Both the position numbers and the translations under genes were made by a program. Below are positions 1-9,685 of a stretch of DNA of 64,000 bases, piece by piece (the stretch's first letter is position 1; each line of letters begins with the position of its first letter). The stretch is taken from positions 32,587-96,586 of the forward strand of contig QKWP01001971.1 in the NCBI GenBank assembly GCA_003550325.1, in the 5' to 3' direction. The notes under the pieces were generated by a model, which saw only the letters and a program-made list of their open reading frames with translations, did not search any database and was not told where the DNA came from. Origin of the DNA: Gigaspora rosea (Eukaryota; Glomeromycota; Glomeromycetes; Diversisporales; Gigasporaceae).

Positions 1-329
1 TTTTACAAATTAACAACATTTTTAAAAAGATATAATATATAAACAGATTATTATTATAAAATCTCAAAATCTGATTGGTTGGCCCAATGCACCGTTTTGC
101 TGTGCAGGGTCCCATGTATCAAAATTTACAAAAACATTAATATCTTCATGAGTTTTTAATATTTTTCATGTAATTTGAGATTCTATTAGTTCATGATAGC
201 ACTACAAGTCTGGTTATAAATCTTTTTAGTTAGCATAGTAAAATTTTTTGTAAATCATCACTGAACAGTAGGTTATTTTGAAAAAACAAAAAAACAGATT
301 ACAAAGAAGCTGTGTTGAAATTGTTTACA

Positions 330-478
330 ATAACTTTCATCAAAGATATTTTCATGAGTTCTTGACCAAATTTGATGAAAATTTTTTTATTTTAATTCTA
401 TAAATCCATAGAATTCAAATAAAAAAAATTTATTAAATTTGATCAAGAACTCATAGAGATAATATTAATAAAAGTTTT
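330..478. repeat. Foldback (palindromic) AT-rich repeat
   Basis: The left arm (about 330-398) reads as the imperfect reverse complement of the right arm (about 400-478). Both contain the motif ATGAGTTCTTGA / TCAAGAACTCAT next to an A- or T-run and an ATAGAATT core. This is a MITE-like hairpin. No coding potential was seen. Confidence 0.55.
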
Positions 479-932
479 TAAAAGTTAAAATATTTAAGTG
501 ACAAAATCGAGGTACCATAGTGCAAATAGCAAAAATCCAAGGTGCGAATAACAATTTCCTTATGAAATATGCAAAATATATTGTATTTATAATGCAGATC
601 ATTAATTTATATAACTAAACCTTCTAATTAATTTATTCAATTACAAATAGACAAATAATATATAACNAAATCCATAGAATTCAAATAAAAAAAATTTATT
701 AAATTTGATCAAGAACTCATAGAGATAATATTAATAAAAGTTTTTAAAAGTTAAAATATTTAAGTGACAAAATCGAGGTACCATAGTGCAAATAGCAAAA
801 ATCCAAGGTGCGAATAACAATTTCCTTATGAAATATGCAAAATATATTGTATTTATAATGCAGATCATTAATTTATATAACTAAACCTTCTAATTAATTT
901 ATTCAATTACAAATAGACAAATAATATATAAC
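402..932. repeat. 265-bp direct duplication around a single N (probable assembly join)
   Basis: Bases 402-666 and 668-932 appear identical on reading, separated by one N at 667. An exact duplicate abutting a lone N is the usual sign of two contig ends that overlap but were not merged. It is therefore more likely an assembly artefact than a real tandem repeat. The second copy lacks the left arm of the foldback repeat. Confidence 0.8.
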
Positions 933-2420
933 AAGTATAATTATATGATTCTTTATTTGATTTACTTTATGCTAATTGAATTCTAAATTTACTAAAGATA
1001 TGAAAATTGTATAATACTTTTACATCATTTATATCACATATATATTTTTAGTGTAAATGCTATTCAGTTTACATATTTGACTATAATAAAAACTAATTAA
1101 CAATTGTACTAAATAGACCAATAACATAAAGTGTTTGTAGTTCGATCAAAAAAAGATGCAATTACTAGTAAGTTCTAATTTCTTAAAACAACTCCAATAT
1201 GATAATTCATATCACAATATCAGAGTGATTTTGATAAATTAAAAATTTTCTTTTTTTTTTGACAACCTGCAAATTTACAAAATTATACAAACCACAACAT
1301 CACTATGTCATTTCTAAATTTACATCGGTTCTAAATTGATGTATGTTATTTCTTAATTTTTACTATAATAAACTACTAATAATTGTTATATATTATATAA
1401 TTTATTAATAATGACAATAAATATTGTATATTTATTAATAATGAAGATAATTATTATTAATAATTCCATAAATATTTGCATTAATATATATAAAGGTAAT
1501 TCTTTTATTGTTTCATGCTCCTTTTTTTATTTATTATATTTGAATTGACATTTATCATCTTGTATTACATATTTTCTTCTTTAACATTTTAATAATTTGC
1601 AAAAATTTGACTTAATGACTCTTGAAATTCATTATAATGAGTCTAAATTCTAAAAAAAATACAAATCTTCAGTATAACCTGAAATTACCTTTGAAGGCTC
1701 ACATAAAGAAGAATTGCACATGTCTAATATTAATTACACAGTTAAATTACACAGTTAAAATATAGGATAAATATATGCAAGCACCCTGCGATATGCTAAT
1801 TCATCGCATACATATATGTAAACATATAATTAGATCCATGTAACAAATGTTCTATATAACAAAAATTTAAATTAATATAAAGTTAGCATAAGGGTTAGTG
1901 CTAGAAGTTAGAGTAGATGATAGTATATTACAAAATTTGCAAGGAATTTTTTTTGTTAGAGCATGAAAGATAGTTAAGTAGATGAAATTTTTTGTATTAC
2001 AAATTTTAGAAAAATTTCTTTATTTTGTTACACAAAGAAAATTTGCACGTTACACCTGATTTTCAAATTTAATTGGTAGATCGTTGGGTGCGATATACAA
2101 GCACATCGCAGCATGCGATACCTAATTAAGTCCTAAAATATATATGAATTTGAAATGTATATAAAATTAACTAGCATTTAATATTTAGGCAACTTGCACA
2201 TATGCATGCTATATTGTGGAGTTCAGTATACTATGTAAAACAAACCTATATGCAGTTTCATATAAAAAGTAGTTATCGGATATTTTCTGTATAACAATAA
2301 TGAGTATATTAATTGAAATCAATATTTATATAACTTGTAAAGATCTATTTTCTCTAAATATAATTAGATGTACGTTACAAAATCACAATGTAAAATTCAA
2401 GAAGAATAATAATAAATATA
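933..2420. other. AT-rich stretch without a recognisable gene
   Basis: No gene is recognised here. The sequence is A/T-rich with short homopolymers. About 1890-2075 contains a diverged copy of a dispersed repeat (motifs 'gttacacctga' and 'gagcatgaaaga') seen again near 6800 and 17,050. Confidence 0.5.
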
Positions 2421-2844
2421 TAAGGTAAAAGGGGGTATTATAGCCAGGTCAGAGTTTCTACTAATAAAACTCTTTAATAAATATATGAATTTTTTATAAT
2501 AAATTATAATTTAAACTATACACAATAAAGAATAAAATACTGCAAAAAAGATTTTCATACCATATACGTTTTTAGACAAAATGGTTAGTACACAAAAAAA
2601 AGACATAAAAAACCAGATTTTCAGGGGGTAGGGGGTATTGTGGCCAATTTCAAAAAAAAAATATTTTTTTTTTATAAGGTTTCATGGGTTCAAACCACTT
2701 ACGTAACCCTTGTAGAATTCTCAAAATACTTTGTTATTTTTTTATTTAACAAAAAATAAGATTTTAGTATAAAACTGTAAAATTTTACTAGTGAAGGTAG
2801 TCTAACCCATGAAATACAATTCTACTACCTCTTATTTTTTACAG

Positions 2845-4577
2845 TTATGTTGCTTTCTTTTTCTTGCGTTGTTCTTCTTTCTCTTGTTTCTTTTGCGCCC
2901 GTTCTTTTCTCTTTTGAATCGCCAATTCCTTCTTACGATTAGCTTCTGCGATTTTTCGATCTGCCTCTTCGTTCGCCTCTTTTAGTTGTTGCCAACTATC
3001 TTCGGAAGTAAGAAGTCGTGAAAATGGCAGGGTTTTTCTTTTTTTAAGAGGAGGTGACTCAGATTCCTGTAGATTTGAAGGAACTTTTTGGGTTTCAGCA
3101 AGCGAAGCCTGAGAAATCGAGTACTTAAGAGCAGAACGAAGAGAGCATGTTCCTGGATTCTTATAAGTTTATAACTCTTCTTTCATTGCTGCAAATTGAA
3201 TCTTTAAAATTTCGTTTTCATTTTTAAGTAAGTCATTCTCATTTAAAAGAATCACATTTTCTTTTTCTAATAGGGCAACGTTTGAACGAGTAAGATGTAA
3301 ATGAGTAGACGATTGTGAAAGTAGCTGTATAGGAGGTTGACTATTTGAAGGTAATGAAAGTGGCTGACTATCTGAAGATGCAATATCGAATCCCTCTGTT
3401 GCCAACGAAGGGTCCAAACGGTCTGGACTAATAGCCTCGAGATTGAACGGCCATATTTCCGTACCTTTGTAGGCGTTACAAATTGCTGTTGGCATATAGG
3501 TTTTAAGGAAAGCTGGGTCAAAAATGCTCGCGAAGGTATGTTTGGTTACTACCTTGCCATCATTATTTTTATATTTATCGCATTCCTTTGCATATTCATT
3601 TTTTAATTTGGCAAAGGGGATTTCGGAAGGCTGTAAAATATGCGTCGTATGAGGAGGAAGGCCATAAATAAGAATTCCGTTTTTGCAACAGAAATCAACG
3701 CACGAATAACTAATGTGGCTTTTGTGACCATCGAGCATTAGTAAAACTGGATGGGTAGGCGGGATTGAGTTTTTAAAATGGGTAAGATACATTTGGAAAA
3801 GGTCTTCACGCATATACCCAGTACTTGTAAACCCCATTACAGTTCCTGGGGGTGCACCATCTAACAAGCCAGGAATTACATGAACACCTTTATAGATAAT
3901 TAAAGGTGGAATGTACGACCCGGCGGCCAAAATCATGGGGCAACGGAAATATGTTCGTGTGAATTTCCATAAGAAACTTTGTGAACTTGCCATGCACCTT
4001 TTTTCGCGATGACCTTTTTCAACTTGGGCACAAGAACAAACCCAGTTTCGTCCATGTTCCAAATTTGCATGGGAGTAAGTAAATTTTTATCGATCATTTG
4101 TTTAAGCTTTTCAAAATGATTATTAACGATAAATGCATTCGCTCTTTGTGCCCGAGCTTCAGACAACTCTTGGGGAACACGAAATGAAAGCTCGGGATGA
4201 GCTTTCATAAAACGGGTCCAGCAATCCCGACCCAGCCCGCTATCACCAAAAGGATGTGGTCTTTTGTTTTTTTTCATTATTTCCATTACACAGTGATTAA
4301 CACCAGACCGGGTTAAACCAAACCCAAGTTTTTGTATATTAATGCAATAACCAACGAGTTGGTTTTCTTCGTGTTCAGTAAGAATGGTAGGTGGGCCAGA
4401 AAGATTAGGAAGACTATTATTTTTTATTGCGCGGCGAAGAGTGGTTCTAGGAATATCATAGCTTTCTGCTACGCTGCTTACACTGGGACATTTATGATTA
4501 GGTGGATAATTTTTGTATTCATTAAGTGCTGCGAAAATTTTTTGATTTCGACCATTATTATCAGTAACTGTTAGCAT
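2845..4577 (-). pseudogene. pogo/CENP-B-like transposase, one frameshift and one internal stop
   Basis: Read from the ATG at 4577 to the TAA at 2845-2847, this is about 577 codons. The N-terminal part has a psq-type helix-turn-helix (residues about 5-60, with 'SVAESYDIPRTTLRRAI') and a second CENP-B/Tc5-type DNA-binding region. The DDE nuclease follows, with first Asp in 'NMDETG' (4050-4052), second Asp in 'LDGHKSH' (3730-3732) and a third acidic residue in 'HTTHILQPSE' (Glu, 3622-3624). The C-terminus is lysine-rich with an NLS-like 'PPLKKRK' and a charged coil ending 'EEQRKKKKAT'. Two breaks are visible: the frame shifts by one base at the G run 3937-3940, and an in-frame TAA sits at 3169-3171, after which the same frame continues to 2845. 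An ATG lies further upstream at 4694, but that extension is hydrophobic and unlike the family, so 4577 is preferred. The TIRs around it support an almost complete, recently broken copy. Confidence 0.87.
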
Positions 4578-4696
4578 TTTATGTAATCTACTAAAGAAAT
4601 AAAATAACACGAATACACAAATTTGTATGTTAAGTAATATAAAATAAATGGCAAATAATATTCGATTAGGCTTTTGGAACCTTAAACTTGGCAACG

Positions 4697-4752
4697 ATGT
4701 AACTTGTAATAAAAACGTGATAATGTAACTTGTAATAAAACGTGATTATAAC
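4697..4752. repeat. Short tandem duplication upstream of the transposase
   Basis: The motif 'atgtaacttgtaataaaa' followed by 'cgtga' occurs twice with a period of about 27 bp. It lies about 120 bp upstream of the transposase start, inside the element. It could contain promoter or subterminal binding sequence, but nothing proves that. Confidence 0.4.
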
Positions 4753-5305
4753 GTGCCAATTTTTTTTTGTTAATGGTAATAGTATTGTGATGCAAGTTTC
4801 AAAAAAAGAAAGATCAATGTTAAGGTTAAATAATTTAGCTTTAAATAACTCGATCTTGTTTTTTTACTTGTTGTTATCGCATCAAAATTGTTCGTGCATG
4901 GCTGATCGAAACTTTTATATAGCGGTAGGTATTTTATAATTTAATTTTATTTTCCATTGTCTATCAACACTAATTTACTGTATTTGCACCCGTATACACT
5001 TGTGGTCAAAATTTTTGAGGGCAAGATTTTTGATAGAAGAATTGTAGCTTCGCCGCAGGTATAAGAACGTGTTACTATGATAATGCATTTGTTTTTTTAA
5101 ATATATTTAATCATAAGTTATTTGAAGTACAATATTATATAAAGTTCATCGTTTAGATAACTTTTTCTAACGTGCAAAGTCGATTAACTTAGTGCAGAAA
5201 CCTGTTTTTATCACACTACATTTATCTAATATTGAAAGCATTAAATAAGAAATTTCGTGATTTGCTTAAGTGACAATATCTTATGATGCAGTGGTCGGAA
5301 TCAGA

Positions 5306-5362
5306 TGAATTTTATACCATTCGATTTGTCTCACCGCGACGAATCGAATGGTATAAAATTCA
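5306..5362. repeat. Perfect 21-bp-stem hairpin inside the transposon's right end
   Basis: 5306-5326 is the exact reverse complement of 5342-5362, with a 15-base loop (5327-5341). Weaker pairing continues outside. The hairpin lies about 50 bp inside the right TIR, between the transposase promoter side and the transposon end. Confidence 0.8.
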
Positions 5363-5440
5363 CCCAATTCTGATCAACAGATCACAAGATATAGCGATTG
5401 GACACAATACCCCCTGGCCATAATACCCCCTTTTATCTTA

Positions 5441-7725
5441 TAAACCTAACTATAGAACTAAATTTGAATTTTGACCAATCAAGCTTATCAATTTACTTAA
5501 ATACTTTTTCTAGCCACCAGAACTAAAATGTAAATAAAATGGTTTAAAAAAATAAATCCTACCTTATGTAATATGAAAATAGACTTTGTAATTTTGTAGC
5601 CATAAAGAGCATGAATCAAAATTTTTGAGAAAAAAAACAAATACAACCTTAACATTTAAAAAAATATAACATGTTTTTATATATGAATATTTCAATCAGT
5701 TAATTAGAGAAAAATCATTTAAAGATTTATCTTATTAAAATTTTATACAATACCACATGCAGATTTGATTTTCATAGTGTATTGAAGACCCGAATGATAT
5801 ATACATTCAATGGAAGCAGCCACCAAAAGTGTTGTAAAAAAACGGAATAATCACACATATACAATTAATCCAAACCAGTAATAAATAGTTTAAATTAATT
5901 ATAAAAATCACTCACCTGCAACTTACGACTGCAACTCTAGTTTAGTCCATGATTAGTATTTCTTTCATCATCCCTGTTACTTCATAATTAGAGATCATGA
6001 CTACATTATGATTACGGATTATGACTACATTTCCGGGTAATGATTACTACATTTCTGTATAGTGAATTCCCATTACCACATTCTTTGTAAATAGTTATAT
6101 GTCTTACCTCATTATTGGTAATCGGGTAATTCTAGATAGATGTATAAAAGGATCACTATATGTAAAAGGGAAGGAATAACACACATAACGTTTTATCACA
6201 TAACTCTTGTATATAATAAATATATAATATTCGCTCTCCCAACAATATAAATTACATTCTTTTAATATCCTAATGTTCACGGCTTAAAGCTAAATTGGCA
6301 ACGAAGTACACAAGTCTTCCCAAGCCGTGACAACGCACATAACGATAAATGTTCAAGCACTTTTTTTATTTATTTTAATTACATTAAACTCTGAAATTTT
6401 TGCTTCTCTTTGTAACTGTATCACCAAAAAAATATTTATAACGATAAGTTTGAAATGTGTTAATCGAGTTTTATCTTTATATTTTATATATTTTTTTTTT
6501 TGACCTTGTGATGCTAGGGGTGGCGTGATCCATATTATCCAATTGGAGGGCTCTCGCGGATTAGGTGGTACAAATGCAAATCACCTGATTTACCCTGCAT
6601 ATTGTCGATCATACATCGAAATGTAGCAAAATTCTTTAAAAGTTCATTTATATTTAGGTTAGGGTTAGGTCTTTTGGAAAAGAGCATTGTGATACAGTTG
6701 GTGAATTAAATCTCTAATCAACTAATTTGATCCCTAATTGACTGATTAAATTACTAGTCAACTGATTTGATCTCCTATTAGGGTTAGGATCAGATGTTAG
6801 CAAGATGTATAGTTTCAAGGAAAACTTTTTATTAAAGCATGAAAGACGGTTTCTTATGCAGTTTACCGATTTTTTGGCAAAACGAACGTTTGTTTTGAGT
6901 TTTTCTGATCGTGTAACGTTACACCTGATCTTGAAATCCTATTGGTAATCTGGCACTAACCTGTCACACATTCCGGACTTGCGCATGGGATATGATTGAA
7001 TTTTGCAACAAAAAGGGTTACTCATGAAGAAGCCTCTATTTCTTTATATAACATATTCCATCCAACTATGTTGCTATTTATTGTTAGTGTTAACATTAAT
7101 TATTATTTATCATCATATAGCGATAAAAATACATATATTTTACATATACTAATTTATGACGTGAGTATTGTACCCAAGTATGAATCACCTGACTTTTTTT
7201 ATATTATTGTTAAATATTGTATTTAGATAGTGGCTTATATTAATTTTAAATAAATTTTATATTAGTTTCTAAATTTATTTTTATTTTTTTATATTGTATT
7301 TACAAATTAAAATTAAATATTACCGTTTATTAAGGACTAAATTTTATCTCAGAATTCAATACGCAAATGTTTATTAGTATGTTACTTTGAGTAACGCATC
7401 ACCAAGTTGTACGTGTGTAAATATATAAGAGCAGTGTACTAAGCACATCCAAACAGTGAAAATTACTGGATTTAACATTAAAAAGTAGTAAATTTAGATG
7501 TCTTCAGATGATTTTCATGCAGTAATTATCGAAATAATCTTTGTTAAAAAAGTGCCTTTAATTGCAGCATAGTGTATATGTACTTGCTATTGATAATGTT
7601 GTGGATGATAACTGATTATTCACTAGGATACTGTTTTCATGACGTGGCCGAAAGTCACGTTATTATACGATATCTGCTGTGAAGAAATCAGTAATTATCA
7701 GCCACAATTTCACCAATGATACGCT
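5441..7725. other. Gene-free stretch with dispersed repeat copies
   Basis: No gene is recognised. About 6650-6975 holds a dispersed repeat: 'ttagggttagg' blocks, a short array of 'ctaattgactgatt'-like units (6700-6780), then 'gtgtaacgttacacctgat'. Related copies occur near 17,000-17,200, 28,985-29,160 and 51,740-51,960. Other short ORFs here lack codon structure. Confidence 0.45.
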
Positions 7726-7905
7726 ATCCGACATGTCTGACTTCAACATCAAACGATTTTTATGAAAGTTTTTCGGCTCCCTCTAATACAAATACACAAA
7801 TGTTATTCACCTCTTAAGAGGTGAATGAAAATTTGAGATTTTATTAGGAGGAAGCCGAATAACTTACACAAAAATCGTTTGATGTTGAAGTCAGACATGT
7901 CGGAT
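7726..7905. repeat. 180-bp imperfect palindrome (MITE/foldback)
   Basis: The whole segment is self-complementary about a centre at 7815/7816 (core ATTCACCTCTTAAGAGGTGAAT). The outer arms (7726-7760 and 7871-7905) match almost perfectly, the inner arms with a few mismatches. A transcript would fold into one long hairpin. No clear target duplication was found. Confidence 0.78.
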
Positions 7906-9018
7906 AATAAAGATTTAAACATCTTATTAGAATCGTTAACTTAAAATTTCAAATATTTTCCACTACTTACTAATGACAATGTATCACGTATACGAGAGTT
8001 AGCATTCGTCACAGATCTAGAATACATAGAATTAGAATTTGGAACCAGTTTATTTTATATGTTTAAACCGATTAAAACCGGCTTAAGGCGTTAAAACCAG
8101 TTCCAAACTTTTAACATGGAGAACCAATTATAAATACTTTCAAAAATCACCTGACAAAATTCAGAAAATTCTCTATTTTATTCTGAAGATTTGTACTATA
8201 AAATTAAATAAATTTTACGCCAAGTGTGACTGTGACTGATGTTGTCGAGAAATTTCGTACAAAAAGAAATTTGGTTTCGTCTATCAACAAAGCTACAAAC
8301 AATATAAAATTTTCTCGATAATTTCTTGATCAAATTCTATAAAAAACATTTTTATTTTAATTCTACAGTTTGTAAAATCCAAATAAAAAGTTCATAAAAT
8401 TTAGCTAGACAAATATTTGAGAAATTTTACTTTTAATTTTATAAAACTTGTAAATTTTTTGAATTATACAGCTTATAAAATTTGTTGCTGCTTGTGGAGA
8501 TGTTGCGCATACATGTGCATATTTACCACGCTTTAGCACGGACTTATTTCTTGAGTAAGCATACATTCCATTACAAAGAAAAATTCAAACTTATTTGAAT
8601 TCAAAGTTAAAATAAATAAAACCAAATTTTAGTGAAATATGAGACTTTTTTTTTTTTTTGAAATAATTATTTACAAACTTTATTTTCAATTTAAGTTCCG
8701 TACACTTATTTATATGATCACTTTTACTATCAATTACAATTTAATCTACATGTAACAAATATTATATACACAAAAAATCTGAAATTTCATTACATGAGAT
8801 GGGATTCCCTTATATGACTCTTCGTAATCATAAATTCGTTTTTAACTATTTTCGTAATTTGTTAACTTTATAAAACTCATCGTCATTTATTGCATAATCG
8901 CCATACTAGAAATGATTATAGAATTATAGATAGCATATTTCTACTTACAGTAAACTTAAAAATAAAATTCCCCATATAATCTTAACATATTGAATATCAA
9001 TTTTAAATAACCTTTTTT
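7906..9018. other. AT-rich non-coding stretch
   Basis: No gene is recognised. A short inverted repeat lies at about 8038-8112 ('ttggaaccagttt' / 'aaaccagttccaaa'). The motif 'tttattttaattcta', shared with the foldback at 330-478, recurs near 8350. Confidence 0.4.
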
Positions 9019-9330
9019 TTAACGCCTTCTGAATGTTCTTATTGGAAAACGGTTTGGAAGTAATGCATTTGTAGCTGTGGCCAAAATATTATATTGGGTT
9101 TTATCAGCTACAGTTGCACGATTCCATAGCTTGCTTTCGGCACAGGTTATTTCAGAATGATCTTCAATTCCAAGCCTTTCAGCTTCCCTACGGACATTAA
9201 TCTTAAATACACCATATGCAGTCACAGACTGAGAGTTAAAATGAATTGTAAGTCTATTTATTATATCATGTGGATTGTTAAGGCTTGGTGGAAATATATT
9301 TTGAATGTTCAAATTTTGCATGAATGCCAT
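9019..9330 (-). CDS. Short HMG-box-like (MATA-HMG-like) protein
   Basis: A 103-residue intronless reading frame. Residues about 37-93 ('AYGVFKINVRREAERL...SEITCAESKLWNRATVADKTQYNILA') follow the pattern of an HMG box of the MATA_HMG type: an aromatic/basic first helix, then 'ISk.as..W....e.k..y..LA' in the second and third helices. The stretch before it ('FPPSLNNPHDIINRL') resembles the segment that precedes the box in fungal members. HMG boxes bind DNA, and this class includes mating-type regulators, which are expanded in arbuscular mycorrhizal fungi (known of the group). The protein ends in 'RTFRRR' with no extra domain and is short for a regulator, so it may be a truncated or decayed paralogue. 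An intron-spliced extension cannot be excluded. Assignment rests on pattern reading only. Confidence 0.5.
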   Translation of the reverse strand: MAFMQNLNIQNIFPPSLNNPHDIINRLTIHFNSQSVTAYGVFKINVRREAERLGIEDHSEITCAESKLWNRATVADKTQYNILATATNALLPNRFPIRTFRRR

Positions 9331-9650
9331 AGGGTGCTTATTTTTTTTATTTTTTTTTTAGAACAAAAAAAAAAAATCAACTGCAACATGAAATAGCGGT
9401 TATTTCTGAGAGCTTTGAATAGCGCTATTTCATGATACATCAAATTAGACGCAAGTCAGCATTATAAATCTTTTTTTTACTGCCATCTCAATGATATCTT
9501 TGTCACCATTGATCAAAAATCTCTTTTTACTTTTTGATAAAAGATATCATTGAATTTGTTTATCTTTTCTTATCTTGTTTTTCAACATGTGCTTTATGTG
9601 AATTTTTTGCCCAGCATAGCTTTTCTGTGTATAAATCAAGAAACTCTTGG

Positions 9651-9685
<35 letters not shown>

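Larger units (their letters stand above)
2421..5440. mobile_element. pogo/Tigger-type DNA transposon with TIRs and TA target duplication
   Basis: The element is bounded by about 26-bp terminal inverted repeats: 2423-2448 starts AGGTAAAAGGGGGTATTATA and 5413-5438 is its reverse complement with two mismatches. Each is flanked by TA (2421-2422 and 5439-5440), the target duplication expected for Tc1/mariner/pogo elements. The motif GGGGGTATTGTG recurs just inside both ends (about 2630-2645 and 5402-5413) and could be a transposase binding site. It encloses one minus-strand transposase reading frame (2845-4577), broken by a frameshift and a stop, so the copy is probably inactive on its own. A 21-bp-stem hairpin lies near the right end. 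The size, about 3.0 kb, is normal for an autonomous pogo element. Confidence 0.88.

Noticed and set aside
4578..4694. Upstream in-frame extension of the transposase from ATG 4694
   Set aside because: The extra 39 residues are hydrophobic and unlike the charged N-termini of pogo transposases. ATG 4577 gives a normal start.
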